Source: Elusimicrobiota bacterium (lineage in GTDB: Bacteria; Elusimicrobiota; Elusimicrobia; UBA1565; UBA9628). From it: a stretch of 29,109 nt of DNA. This document shows, piece by piece, positions 7,001-22,000 of this stretch (positions within the stretch are counted from its first letter, which is position 1; each line of letters begins with the position of its first letter). A program made the position numbers and the translations under genes. Under the pieces are notes generated by a model that saw only the letters and a list, made by a program, of their open reading frames with translations, was not told the origin of the DNA and did no database searches. Location: positions 1-29,109 of the forward strand of contig JAGWMT010000008.1 in the NCBI GenBank assembly GCA_028871595.1, written 5' to 3'.

Positions 7001-10000
7001 AAGGTCTGGCAGTCGGCCTCGGTGTTCAATCCGGCCGGCTTTCTGAACCCGAACTGGAGCCTGCCGACCACGAACCTCAACCCGACGTTGACCACGGGCC
7101 ACACCTACCGCGTGCGCTCCAAGGCGCGCGACGCCTCGGTCGACGTCAACGGCAACCCGAACGGCACCTACGAGGCCCCGGCCGACATCGTCAAGGCCCA
7201 GCAGACCGGGCCGCCGTACATCGACGTCCACTTCTTCTACTGGGACAACTCCGCGCCGACCAGCGCGATCACGAGTCCCGCCGAGGGCGCGACGCCGGGC
7301 GGCGTGACGACGATCACCGGCACCGCCGCCGACAACCCCGGGGGCTTCAATTCCGGCCTGGGCAAGACCTTCGTGGCCGTCTGCCAGGACCTGGCCGGCA
7401 GCCCCGACAACACGAAGTGCCTCACCGGCCTGACCGGGGCCGACACCTTCTCCGGAGCCCCGCGCTACTTCGAGGCCGCGGGCGCGCCTTGGAGCCTCAA
7501 CACCTCCGCGGTGTCGGCGTGGGTCACGAACAACTACTACCATGTGCTGGCGTATTCCACCGACACGGTCAACAACGTCGAGACCGTCCTCGTCCCTCAC
7601 GCGGCCGGGACCAACCACATCCGCTTCCAGTTCCTCGGCGGGGCGATCTCGGGACGCATCGGTACGCCTTCGACAACCGATCCCACGAACCCCTTCTATA
7701 CCCCGGCGTCTTTGGCCACGCTCTCGGGCACGGCCCAGGGCAACACCAGCGTCCAAATCCAGCTGTTCGAGGTCGACACCAGCTCGTATTTCGACGGCAG
7801 CGGGAATTGGATCTCGGTGAGCACCTGGGTGCCGAGCCCGCTGGCGGCGACCATCGTGAGCGGGAACTGGAGCTACGCTTTCCCCGGCCCGTGGCGCGTC
7901 AACCACAACTACACCGTGAGCCTGCGCGTCTGCAACGCCGCCGCGACCACCTGCAGCGCCGTCATCAACACCCAGACCTTCGTCGTGGACTCCTCGGCGC
8001 CGGTCAACGCCCTGACCTTGCCCAGCGCTGCGGCCTACAGATCGGGCCAGATCGCGGCCCTGCAGGGCACGGTCACCGATCCTTCCGCGCCGGGTCAGAC
8101 CACCAGTCTTGATCCCGCCACGGTTTTCTTCCGGGTGATCCGCGTCAAGGACAGCCGCGAATGGTCGGTGTCTTTGTCGACTTTCGTGACCGCGCCCGGC
8201 GACAACCTTGCCGGCGCCGACCTGGGCGGCGGGCTCTTTTCATACACCACGACCTACTTGACCGCCAACCAGATGTTCGAGGACGGCTATCAATATAAGG
8301 CCACCCTGGCCGCTTCCGATAAGGCCGGCAACGCGGCGACCGTCACCGGCCCTACGTTCCGTTACGACATCTCCTATCCGACGGCGGCGATGACGGTCCC
8401 GGTGGCGGGTGCGATCGTCAACGCACTGTCCACCATCTCGGGTACGGCGCGCGATCCGAACCCAAAGCTGGGCGATGGGAATAGTTCCGCTTCCGGCCTG
8501 GCCGCTGTCGAGGTGCTGATCCAGAAACTTTCGAACGGCTTCTTCTTCAACGGCACGAACTTCGGCAACGCCGCCCCGACATGGCTGCCGGCCTCTTTCT
8601 ATGAACAGTCCGTCGGCGTGGCCACCTTCACCTATACGAACTCCAATCTGGACACCTCGCTGCTCAGCGGTCTTTACTCGATCGCGGTGCGCGCAACGGA
8701 CAAGGCGGGCAACGTCCAGAACGTCTTCACCGCGGCGGGCTCCTCCATGACCGTCCAGGTGGATAAGGATGTCCCCACGATCGCCTTGACGCTCCCGAAC
8801 TTGCCCGCCTACACCCCGGCCAACGCGGCGGCCATCGGCGTGCAGGGCACGGCCTCCGATCCGCTGGTGAGCGGCACCTCGTCGGGACTGCTCCTCTCGG
8901 GCATCGACGTGCACCTGTGGTACCTGCAGGCCGGGACCAGCTACTACTGGACGGGCTCCACCTTCACCGCCGCGGTCGCCACGGTCGTCGCCAACGGCAC
9001 GAGCTGGACCCTGCCGCTCGTGCCCACCGCCGTCCAGTACGCGTGGCCCGGCGACAAGGTCTTCTACGCCGAGTCGCGCGCTCACGACGCATCGGTTTTG
9101 GCTGACGGCTCCGTCTCGCCGTCGACTGGCAACGTCAGCGCCTGGACGCCGGTGCAGTCCTTCATCGTGGACGGCACGCCGCCGTTGTCGACGATGACGG
9201 CGATCGCGGACGGGGCCTTCGTGCCTTCTCTGCCGGCGTTGAACGGTACCGCCAGCGGCGCGCTGTCGGGCATCAATAAGATCGAAATCCGCATTACGAC
9301 CAATCCGGTGACCGGCCCGGACTGGACCGGGTCTTCCTATACGTTTACGACGCCGTGGTGGTCGACCGCCGCGGTGGCGGGGAATAATTGGAGCTATTCG
9401 AGTCTGAGCGGAGCCTTCGTCGACGGCCAGAAGTATTTCCTTTATTCCCGCGCGACCGACAACGCGGGCAACGTCCAGACGGCGCCCGCGGCCTACGGCG
9501 TGACCATCGACGCGACCTTGCCGACGCTGGCCATCGCGTTTCCCAGCGGCCCGCCCAGCAATCCACCCTATTCGAACAACGTGGAGTCGGTGCGCGTGAG
9601 CACCTACGCGTGGGGGCCGGTCTCCGATCCCGGGGCGAAGGCCTCGGGCGTGGCGCAGGTCTGGGTGGCGATCTCGTCGGGCGCGCCGGGCGCTTCCGGC
9701 AACTTCTGGTGGAGCGACGCGACGCGCTCCTTCAGCATCGCGGCGCAGGTGCCGCCGGCGTACTCCACCCAGGTCTACGTCGCGGGCCAGTCCGTATGGC
9801 AGTACTCCGTGCCCCAGCTCCAAGCCGCGCTGGTCGACGGCGTCAACTACACCGTCTACGCCTACGCGGTCGACGCGGCGGGCAACTCCGCGCAGTCGAC
9901 GCCCCAGTCCCAGGCGTTCCTGTACGACCTGGCGCGCCCGACCGCGACGGTCGCCGTCCCGGCCAACGGCGCGAACGTCAACGCCGCGGCCCTGTTCTCC

Positions 10001-13000
10001 GGCTCCTCGTCCGACCCCGGGACCAATCCGTCCGGAGTTCAGAAGGTGTACGCGGCCATCCGGCACACGGCGGGGGCGACGGCGCAGATCGGCTGGTACA
10101 ACTGGGGCACGGGCGCCTTCGACGTCACGATTCCGGACCCGCCGCCCGCGCCGCCCAGTGCGGCGTGGACGCAGGTTGCCAGCACGACGGTCTCGGGACT
10201 GACCAGCTTGGCCTGGTCCACGCCCGTGCCAGCGGGCATGCTGGAGTCGAGCGCGACCTACCGCCTGGTCGCGGACGCCGTGGACCAGGCCACGAACATC
10301 CAGCAGAACCCCAGCCCGGCCGGCTCCGGCGCCACTTTCCACTACGACACACAGGTCCCAACGGCGACCGTCACGGCTCCGGCCCCGGGAGCGTTCATGA
10401 ACGCGGCCACCTTGCTCAACCTGGCCGGCACCGCCAACGACCAGACGACGGGTGCCTCGGGCCTGCAGAACGTGCAGATCCTGCTGAAGGTCGAGGACTC
10501 GCAGGCATATTGGAACGGCGGGACCACCGGCATCTTCGCCAACGATTGGGATACGACTCCCAGCAAATACGCCCAGTGGCGGGCCGTGACCGGTCTGTCG
10601 AGCTGGACCGATATCCTGCCGCCGCTGGCCGGCATCGACTCGCGCCGGCTGCGCGTCTGGGTTCGCGCGGCCGACCTGGCCGGCAATGTCAGCGCCACGC
10701 CCGGCAACGGCCAGTTGGACGCCAACCTCAACGCCGACGGCACCGCCGCCTATGCGTTCACCTACGACAACACGCCCCCGGCCACGGCCGTCTCCTACCC
10801 GCCCGCCGGCACGAACTTCGTCCCGGCGACGGTCACCGGAACCGCCCAGGAGGCCTTCCCCGCTTTGGAGCCCAGCGGCGTGGTGGACGTGCGCCTGCAG
10901 ATGAAGCGCTCGACCGGCGAGTTCTGGGACCTTTTCAACAGCACCTGGGCCGCCGTCGGCAACGTCGACTTCACCTTGCCGGGCTTCTCCAACATCAGCC
11001 TGGCGGGCCTCAACCCGTGGACCTTCTCGGCCTTCGGCGGGGCCTTCACGGACGGCTACCGCTACTCCGTCAACACCCAGGGCCGCGACGCGGCGAACAA
11101 CTTCGAGAACGCGTACGCGACCTATACGTTCGTCGTCGACCTGACCACGCCGACCAGCGTCGCGGGCTGGCCGAGCAACGGCGTCTTCGTCAGCTCCGCC
11201 GCGGTCCTGGTCGTCGGCACCGCCGACGATCTTTTCAAGGACCTGCACCCGACGTTGTGGGACGCGTCGCGCCATTTCGAGTCCGGCATCCAGCCCTCGA
11301 GCGTCACGGTCGCGATCGCGGACGTGACCAGCTCCACGAACTGGTGGAACGGCGCGGGCTTCGCGGGCGCGACGCCCCTCTGGTCCACGGCGACGTTCGT
11401 CGGCGCCTCCAGCGGCACGTGGACCTGGCAGGCCCCGACCCTGATCACGAACCGGGTCTACACCGTGCTCTCTCGCGCTCTGGACGCGGCCGGCAATCTG
11501 CAAACCGCCGTGACCAGCAACACCTTCGTCTACGACGTCTCGGCGCCCGTCTCACTGGCCACGGCGCCCACGGGAACCGTGGGCGCGCTGGCGGTGCTGT
11601 ACGGCACCGCGACCGACCTGGCGCCCGGGCAGCTGTCCGTGGTCCGCCTGAACATCCAGGAGACCGCGTGCACGGCCGGCACGTGCCATATCAACCAATA
11701 CTGGAACGGCGCGGCCTGGCAGGCCGCGTCCGTGGACCTCTCGTCGGGCGTGATCGGCGGCCTGATCACGGGCACGACCTACGCGTGGAGCATGGACGCG
11801 AGCGCGGTCGCCTGGGACAACGCGTCGGACTACGTGGTCAGCGCGCGCGCCGTGGACCAGGCCGGCAACGTGGAGGCCGCCCACGCGGGCGCCGACATCG
11901 CCTTCCACCTGCAGACGCCCGCGGCCACCGCCGCGATCACCCAGCCCGCGCCGCCCGCCCTCCAGCAGTACGGCCCGAACACCCCGGGCCCGGTCAACAC
12001 CATCCAAGGCACCGCGGTCAACGCGCGCAGCTCGGGCGGCATCCGCCTCCAGTTGCAGCGCCTGACCGAGCCGACCAGCTACTGGTACGATCCGTCGGCG
12101 CTCTGGAGCAACAATTCGGCGACCTACACCGCTGTCAACGTGGCCGGCGGCGCCTGGGTCCAGGGCATGAGCTCCCCGTACACCGTGGACAACGCGTCGT
12201 ACAGCCTGGTCGCGACCCCGGTCAACGCGGTCAACATCGCGGGCGCGCCCGCGGCGATCACCTTCATTTACGACAAGAACGTGCCCGTGCTCGGCATCGC
12301 GTCCCCGTCGGGAGCCGCCTGCGCCGGCGCCGGCGCGTGCCTGAACTCTCTGGGCGCGATCGCGGGCACCGCGACCGATCCCGGGAACGTGAATCCACCC
12401 TCGATCCCCTACGCGGGCCTGAAGCTGCGCATCAAGAACAACGTCACCAGCCAGTACTGGAACGGAGCGGCGTTCCAGGCCGGCGCCGTGGACCTGCTGA
12501 CCAGCGCGGCGGGCTTCTCGTCGGCGGGCAACTCGTTCAACTGGAGCACGACGACCTTGGTCGGCGCGGCGCTGCTGGACGGCGTCGACTACACGATCTT
12601 CGCGCACGCCGCCGACCTGGCCGGCAACGACCAGACCGTCGAGGCGGCGATGACGAACTTCAGCTTTGTCTACGACACGTCGCCGCCGACGGGCGTCCTG
12701 GCCCAGCCGACCTCCGGGCAGGTCTATCTGAATTTGACGACGATCTCCGGCACCTCGTTCGACGCGCCGGGCGTCTATGCCAACAACAAGAAGTCCGACG
12801 TCCAGCGCGTGGAGCTGCAGATCTACGATCAGGCCAACAACGTCTGCTGGAACGAGGCCGGGACGCTGTTCAACGTCGGCTGTCCGCATTACTTCGTCGC
12901 GGCCGGCACCAATCCGTGGACGTACTCGAACGCCTCCTTGACGTCCTTGCTGGCGTCGGGCGCCACGTACGTGATCACCGCGCGCGGCGTTGATTACGCG

Positions 13001-16000
13001 GGCAACATCCAGTCCGTGTTCGCGGTGCCCACGTCCAGCCGCTCGGTCCCGATCGACAAGAACCCGCCGGCGTCCGCCTTCGCCCTGCCGGTGGACGGGC
13101 AGTCGTACCGCCCCGCTCAGCTCAACGGCGGCTCGGCCTTGAACGGCACCGCGGCCGACGCGGAGGCCGCGCTGTACCCGGGCGCCGACGCCCTGAAAAA
13201 CGTCCAGTCCCAGTTGACCTACCTCTCCGCGGGCGATACCTACTACTACACCGGCGTCATCGAGGCCAACGGCACGAAGTTCTCCTCGACGACGGCGGAG
13301 CTGGCCGCCTGCCCGATCTCCGGCTGCTGGCAGGTCATGACCGGCACGGCGACGTGGAACTTCTTCTTTCTGAGCGCGGACTGGGGAGGCGTGGACCGGG
13401 CCTACACCGCCCGGGTGCGTGCCAGCGACAACGCGCGCGACGCGGCCGGCGCGATCGTCGGCAACCAGGCGGCGACGTTCACTCAGGGCACGTCGAAGGT
13501 CGACTTCGTCGTCGACAACACGCCCCCCGTCTCGACCGTGACTAATCCGCCGGCCGCGGGCTTCATCCAGAACCTGAACTCCATCTCGGGCATCTCGAAC
13601 TCCGATCTCTCGGGCGCCAGCACATACTACTTCCGCGTCTGGTACGTCGTCGCGCCCAGCAGCTACTACTGGACCGGCTCGGGCTGGGGCCCGGCCAACG
13701 TCCCGACGCAGCTGCCGGTCCAGATCACGGGCTCGACCGGCACGGTGGCGTGGACTTATCCCGGGACCTTGCCCGGCCAGTCCGCGCCCACGATCACCCA
13801 ACCCGACAACACCGTTTACGGCGTGGCGCTCCAGGCCAAGGACAACGCCGGCAACCTGGAGACCCCCACGACGGTGCAGGTGGTGCTCGACCGCGTCGGC
13901 CCGGTCTTGGGAGTGTCGACTCCGTCCGCGGCGGCGCCGAACTATGGCGCGGCGCGCCCGATCGCGACGCTCTCCGGCACCGCGACCGATTTCCCCGCCG
14001 GCGTCAACCAGGTGCTCGTCCAGATCGACGACGTGTCGGACAACCTGAAATGGAACGGCTCGGCGTGGGCGGTCTCCGCATCCACGTTCCTGGTCGCGAC
14101 CGGAGCCAATCCATGGTCCCTTCCGGCGCCGGCGTGGCGCAGCAACAAGCAGTACCAGGTCACGGCGAAGGCGGTGGACAACGCGGGCAACGCCTCGGCC
14201 GCGAACCCCCTCGTCACCTTCGTCTACGACGTGAACCTCCCGTCGGCGACGATCCTGGCGCCGAGCCAGCCGTTCTATCCCCTGGGCGGGCTGACCACTC
14301 TGTCCGGCACGGCAGTGGACTGGGTCAATTACCCGTCCACCGAGGCGAAGTCGGGGCTGGCCGCCGTGCTGCTCTCCGTCCACGACCCGTCCGCCAACTA
14401 CTGGGACGGAGCCGCGTTCACGCCCGGCGTCAAGTATCTGTCGGTGTCCTCCACCACGGCCGACCCGGCGTCCTGGGCGTTCCCGCCGTTCAGCGCGGGC
14501 GGCGGCGCCGCGCCGGCCTGGCAGGACGGCCTGACCTACACGGTCCTGCTGCACTCGACGGACCGGACCGGCAACGCGGGCGCGGACCAAAGCTACGCGT
14601 TCACCTACGACGCCCAGGCGCCCACCACCACCATCACCGCGCCGGTCGACAACTCGTATGCGACGGCCTTCATCCGGTCGTCGGGCACCTACGTCGAGGC
14701 GACGTCGGGCCTGGCGACCATGCAGATCGCGATTCGCGACTCGGGGGGCAACTTCTGGAACGGCGCTTCGTTCGGCGCTTTCAGCGGCGCGACTTCGTGG
14801 CGCGGGGCGCAGATATTCGTTTCGAGTTGGACGTTCAGCGACGCGGCGCTTTCGGCCAACATCGCGTCCTTCGCCGTGCCGCGCACGTACGAGTTCTTCG
14901 CGCGCGGCATCGACGGCGCGGGCAACCAGAACCGGACCGCAGCCCAGCCGGTCGCGGGCACGGGCTCGCGCCTGCGCGTGGATTTCTTTCCGCCGGTTTC
15001 GGGCTTCACGTTCCCGGCCAACAACGCCACCTTGGCCGGCGGCGTGACGCCTATTCTGGGCACGGCCGACGATCAATCCGCGGGCGCCACGCCGGGCGCC
15101 GGCATCAAGCAGGTCTATCTCAAGGCGATCCAGATCGACTCGGTCGGCGGCAGGCGCTACTGGGATGGGGTCTCGGCTTGGGCCGGTGCCGATCCCGGGT
15201 TTAACCTGCCCACTTCGCTCATCGGCGGCGCGCAGACCGTCCTGACCTTCCAGAGCCAGAACGCCGCGATCGTGGACGCGAACTTCATGGACGGCTTCCG
15301 CTATCAGATCGTCGCGCAGGCGACCGATCTGCTCGACTTGGCCGACCCGCTCTACTCGACCACGACGTTCCTTCTGGACCGTTCCACGCCGACGGCGACC
15401 TTGTCTCGCCCGTCGACGGCGTCGTCTTACGTCAGCACGAACACCTTGACGGTCTCCTCAGGAACGTTCGCGGACCCCTCGGTGGGCGGCAACCTGCCCT
15501 CCGGCGTGAGCCAGGTCCTGGTGCAGATCCGGGATTTCTCGACGGCGCCGCACGCGGTCCCGGCGCTGCCGTACTGGAGCGAGTCCTTGGGTTGGGTGGC
15601 CGGGGCGACGGCCAGCACGGCGACGGTGTTTCAGAGTTCGTGGGTGCTGACGGCCCTGCCTCCGGACTGGACGCGCGCCGATGCCTCGCCCGACGGCCGC
15701 CAGTACTCGATCCGCGCCTACGCCGTGGACGCGGCGGGCAACAGCGGCGCGCTCTCCAGCGCCTTCTTCGCGATCTCCACGATCACGTTCGACGGCACGG
15801 CGCCCCTGTCCGGCGTCGTGAGTCCGGCCGGTCCCGACGACAGCGCGGCGACGAGTCTGGCCTCGATCACCGGGACGGCGGCGGATCCTCTGGTCAACTC
15901 CTCGTCGTCCGACGTGAACGGAGTGGCCGTGAGCGTCTTGGACGTCGGCGGCGGGACGGGGGACCCGTATGTCGCCATGTATTGGAACGGCGCCGCCTGG

Positions 16001-19000
16001 ATCAGCAACGCGACGCCGGTCTGGAACGCGGCCTCCTACACGCGCGCGACGGGCGTGTGGCAGTTCAACTCGGCCGGGATCGACGCGACTTTGACGCCCA
16101 GCTCGAAGTACGTGATCGTCTCGAGCGCGACCGACGTCGCCGGCAACGTCCAAGCGCCTCAGGCCCAGGGCCAGACCGGCTGGCGACGCGTGACGTTCAC
16201 GCCTCCTCCGGCGGTCACCGCGATCACCGCGCCCCTGAGCCTCCAGTACTACAGCCAGCTGGCCGCCCTGCAGGGCACGGCCAACGCGGCCGCGGCCAGC
16301 GTCCAGATCCACCTCCAGCGCCTTGACACCGGCTTGTGCTGGGGCGGGACGGCGGCGCTGGGGTGGGTCAACTGCGCGGGTGCCACGGCCTCGACCGCCA
16401 CGCGCGTCGTCTATCCGTCGGCCGGCAACTGGACCTACCCGCCGTCCGGCGAGGCCTTGCCCGACTGGTCCACGATCAACAACACGTCCGTGACCGTGCA
16501 GAGCCAGGGGGTCAACTCGTACGCCATCCTGGAATCTCCCGGCCAGCTGGCGCAGTTCTCCATCGACCGCTCCTCGCCGACCTCGTCGGTCTCCTTCCCG
16601 GCCGCGGGGGCGTACCTGTCGTCGCCTCCGACGTTGACCGGCCCGACGTTGGACGCCTTCTCCGGCGTGCCGGTCGTCAGCGCCGGCGTCAAGACCGTGC
16701 GCTTCCACCTCAAGCGCTTGGACAACAACAACTACTGGGACGTCGTTTCCGGCACTTGGACGGCGGCGGTGACCGCCAGCACAGCGTCCTACGCGGCGGG
16801 CACGTGGAGCTTCGCGTCCAGCACGCCGACGCTGACCTGGATGAACGGGCTGACCTACTCTCTCGACGTTTTCGGCGAGGACAAGGCCCTGGGGGGCCCT
16901 TCCGGAAACACCGAGACTCCGGGTGCGGCCGTCACCTTCGTCTACGATACCAGCCCGCCCGCGACGGCGATCACCTTGCCCGCCGTGGACAATTCGTCGC
17001 AGAGCGTGCTGCCGGCCATCACGGGCACGGCGGCCGACGCGGCGCCCGGCGCCGTGAACTTGGTCCAGGTGCGCATCTACGACCCCGCGTTGACGTCGTA
17101 CTGGGACAATACCGGGGCCTTCAACGCCGGCGTCCCGGCCTTCGACGCCATCCCGGCTGGCGCGGCCTGGTACGCGTCCAGCGCCACGCTCGCCAATTGG
17201 TCGGTGTGGAACGCGACGTTCAGCTTCGTCAACAACAAGACTTACCGGGTGGAGGCGCGGGCGCAGGATAAGGCCGGGAACTACGACCCGGTCACCTCGA
17301 CGCGGACCTTCTTGTTCGACAACCAGCCGCCGCTGAGCTACGTCGCCGCGCCCGTCAACGGGACCGTCATCAACAGCCTGGGCTCGCTTACGGGCACCGC
17401 GACGGACGGCGCGCTGGGGTCCGGGGTCAACCTGCTCCAGGTCGCCATCCGCAACAACGCCACCGGCCTGTGGTGGGATAGCGCCGCCTTCACGTTGGCC
17501 GCCCCGCAGGCGTTCATCGCCTCGGGCCTGACGTCCTGGTCCTTCGCCTCGGCGGCGCTGAGCGCGGGCCTGGCCAGCGGCACGTCCTACTACGCGACCT
17601 CCCGGGCCAAGGACAACGCCGGCAACCAGGAGCCGTTCTACAACGTGCGCGGTTCGACCTTCTCCTTCGACAACGTGCCTCCCGTGGCGGGCATCGGCAT
17701 GCCCAACGCGGCGTACCACAACGCCATGCCCGTCCTCTCGGGAACGGCCTCCGACGACTTCGCCGGCCCCGCCGGCGTCGCGATCGCGATGCACGACGAG
17801 ACGCAGTCCGCCGCCAACGGCTGGTGGAACGGGACGACGTTTACCGGTTCCGCGCTGGCGTGGGTGGCGGCCTCCACCGGCGCGACCGGCGCGCTCACCT
17901 CCACCTGGACCTACCCGGTCTCGGGCGGCAGCTTCGTCTCCGGCCGCAGCTACCTGGTGCTGAGCCAGGCGGCCGACAACGCGGCCAACACGCAGAGCGT
18001 CTACGCGGTCGGCGTGTCCTCGCGGATATTCTTCTTCGACAACCAACCCCCTACGGCCGGCGTCCAGTCTCCGGCCAACGGGGCGGCGCTGTCCGTTCTG
18101 ACGACGGTGTCGGGCACGGCGGCCGACCCGGCGGGTTCGCCGGGCGCCAGCGGCGTGAACAACGTGAAGCTCAAGATCGTGGACACCGGTCCGGACAACA
18201 CCTTGGGCACGGGCGACGACCTGTACTGGAACGGCGTCAGCTTCACCGCGCATTCCACGAACGTGGTGACGGCCGCGGGCTCGACCGCGTGGAACTACTC
18301 GACCTTGCCCGCCTGGCAGACGAACCGCCGCTACGCGGTCGCGGCCTTCGCCGCCGACAACGCGGGCAACGTCACGGTGCCGTCCTCCACGAACACCTTC
18401 GTCTACGACACGGCGGTGCCCGTCTCGTCCGTGACCTTCCCGGTGGAGAACGTGGGCTACGGCGGCGCGACGCCGCTGACGACCATCTCCGGCACGGCGG
18501 CCGACCAGGCCGTGGGGGCCGGCGTGGCCTCGGTTCTGATCTCCATTCGCCTCGACTACCCGCCGCTGGGCGACCCGGCCGGTCCCGAGGACAAGTACCT
18601 GACCGGGCCCGGCGGGACGTTCACCTCGGGCTCCGAGGTGCTGATGTCCACCGGGACGGCGCCGTTCTCCGTCTGGACGTTCGTGGCGCCGACCTGGATC
18701 AGCGGCCAGCATTACGTGATCCGCACCGCGGCCGCCGACGCGGCGACGCCCGTGCCCAACACCGAAGGTCCGTCCAACTATCGCCACTTCACGGTGGATA
18801 CCATCGCGCCGACCAGCAGCATCGCCGTCCCGGCCAACAACGGCGCCTACCAGACCGTGCCGACGCTCTCCGGGACGGCCTCGGACGACGCCTCGGGCGT
18901 CAAGAAGGTGGAGATCTGTCTCAAGTTCTTCGGGGCCGCCAGCCAGATCGAGCAGACGGCGGGCTGCGCGACGGGCGCGGGCGACGCGGTCTGGGACGGC

Positions 19001-22000
19001 GTGTCGGCGTTCAACGCGGTTTCCTCTTCCTGGGTGCCCACCTCCGTTCCGGCCACGTTCAACAGCGCCATCACCACCTGGACCTATTCCGGCGTGGTCT
19101 GGCCGCCGACCGGGCGCTTCCGGCTGATGACGCGCGGTGGGGACAACGCGGGCAATGCGGAAATCCCCGCCGCGGGCGTCGTGTTCAGCCTGGACAACTT
19201 CGCGCCCACGGCCGGCTTCACCGTGCCGGCCAACGGCGCGGGCTACAAGTCCTTGACCGCGCTCTCGGGAACGGCCAGCGACTGGTCGGGAAGCGGCGGG
19301 ACCGCGGAGACCCCGTCCGACACGGGGCTGGCGGCGACGGGGGTGCGGGTGGCGATCAGCTCGGGCCCCGATTACAGCAGCTGGTGGAACGGCAGCGCCT
19401 GGGTCGCCCAGGCCCCGCCCATCTGGAACGCGCAGACCTTCGTGGGGACCACGTCGGGCACCTGGGCGTGGACGGTGGGCCTGCCGACGTTCGTGTCGGG
19501 AACGCGCTACCTGGCCTTGGCCCAGGGCACTGACCGGGCCGGCAACGTGCAGTCCAGCTACGGCGTCGGCGTCAGCTCGAACATCTTCTCCTTCGACAAC
19601 GTGCCGCCCGTCTCGGCCTTCACCGTGCCGGCCGACAAGTCGGCGCGCAACTCGCTTTCCGTGATCTCGGGCACCGTGGCCGACGATTTCTCCGGCGTCG
19701 ACTCGTCAAACGTCAAGCTCCAGATCGGCTACTACGTCAGCCCGTCCACCTATTACTGGACGGGCGCCGCGTTCGCCGCGGGTTCGCCGGTGAACCTGTC
19801 CGCTGCGTTCGTGGGCACGACCTCGGGGACCTGGAGCTATAACGCGGCCGGCATTCCCTGGGTCTCGGGGCAGACCTACACGCTCAACGTCCGCTCCGGC
19901 GACATCGCCGCCAACCAGGAGGTGGGCGGCTCGACGATCACCTATCTCTTCGACCTGGCCACCACGCCGCCGAGCATCGCCGTGCCGGTGAGCGGCGCCT
20001 TCCACGGGCCCAACAAGCCCCTGGCGGTCCTGTCCGGCGCGGCGTCGGACCTGCCGGCGGACCCGCTGGCCGGGCTGTCCCAGGTCCATGTGCGCATCCG
20101 CCGGGCCAACGACAACATGTACTGGATCGGCAGCGGTTCGTCCTGGACGGCGACGGTGGAGACCTGGAACGTGGCGACGGGCACGGCCGCATGGACCTAC
20201 CCGCAGCCCAGCCTGGGCTGGACGGACGCGACCCAATACGAGATCAACGCGCGCTCGCTGGACTTGGCCGGCAACCTCTCGCAGGCCAGCACCGCCACCT
20301 TCGTGTATGACGCCAGCACGCCGACCGTCGTCCTGCTCATGCCCAACGCGCCCTACGAGCCGGCCCCGCTGTCCGTGCTGTCGGGCACCGCGGCGGACCC
20401 CCTGGCCATCAAGTCGGACCTGCAAAGCGTCCAGATTTCCATCCAGATCAACCCGCCGACCGGCAACTTCTGGAACGCCGCGGGGACGGGCTTCGTCAAT
20501 CTCTCGGAGACCTTCCTCAACGCGTCCGGGCTGGGCTCCTGGAGCTTCACCGGCTCCACGCCGACCTGGGCCTCCGGCACGTCGTACCGCGTCGCCGCTC
20601 GCGCCACGGACAATGCCCTCAACATCTCGGCGGTCAGCTCGCAGACCTTCACCTACAACGCGGTCCCGCCGGCCACGGCCGTCACTTTGCCGGCGGCCGA
20701 CGGACCCCAGAGCGTGCTTCCGCGGGTGACGGGAACCGCCGCCGGCAACGTTCCGGTCACCGGCGTCGCGGTGCGCGTTTACGACCAGAATCTAACGCAG
20801 TACTGGGACAACGGCGCGCAGGTCTTCGATGCCATCACGGCCGATTCGGCCTGGTACGTTTCCAGCGCCACCTTGAGCAATTGGACGGTTTGGAACGCGA
20901 CCTTCAGCTTCAGCGACCGCCACACCTACCGGATCAACGCGCGTTCCCAGGACAGTGCGGGCAACTACGACCTGATCACCGCGACTCGCACCTTCCTTTT
21001 CGACACGACCCCTCCGCTCAGCGCCGTCAGCGGGCCGGCCAACGGGGCGGCGCTCAACGTCCTGGCCGCCATCGGCGGCACGGCGGCCGATCCGTTCGCC
21101 CCGGCCCAGGGCTCGGACGTGAACGGCGTGGACATCGCCGTGCGCAGGAATTCCGACGGAAAGTGGTGGGACGGCGTGAGCTTCACCTTGGGCGCGCCGT
21201 CCCTTTTCGCGACGACCTACGCGGGCGGCGCCTGGAGTTACGGCGCGGTGACGGGCGCCAGCCTGGCGAGCGGAACGTCCTATTACGTCACCACGCGCGG
21301 CCGCGACTTGGCCGGAAACCAGGAGGCGCTGTTCAGCGTCCGCGGCTCCACGTTCACCTGGGACGTGACCGCGCCGCTCACCGGCATCGCCAGCCCGCTG
21401 GACGGAGAGTTTCGCAACTCCGTGCCGTCGTTCGCGGGCGCGAGTTTCGACAACGTCGCCGTCTCCACGGTCCAATTGTCCTTGCGCGACGCCTCGATCG
21501 CGCCGCCGAACTGCTACAACCCGGCGCTCAACGCGTTCACCGCCGCGTGCCCGTGGTGGTTCGGCGCGTCGGGCTCGACGACCAGCTGGAGCTTCTCCTT
21601 CCCGACCCCGCCGTGGACGCACGCGCACCAGTACGTCCTGCTTTCGACGGCGACCGACCTGGCGGGCAACACGCAGACGGCGCTGAGCTCCGCGACGTTC
21701 ACGTACGACGTGCAGGCGCCGACGGCGGCGGTGACGACGCCGGCGGTCGGATTCATCAACCCGGCGCAGACCTCGCTGGCGGGAACGGCGGCGGACGCGC
21801 CGGCCGGGATTTCGACGGTGAAGCTGGCGCTGTCGTCGGGAGCGGCTTTGGGCAACTGGCTGACCGCGGTCGGGGGCTCGTTCACCGCGGGTGCTCCGGT
21901 TCTTCTGACCACGACGGGGTACGTCGGCGGCGCCTGGACGTGGGCGCACGGCGCGGCCTTGACGGACGGTCAGAACTACGTGCTGCGCGTCCAGTCGACG

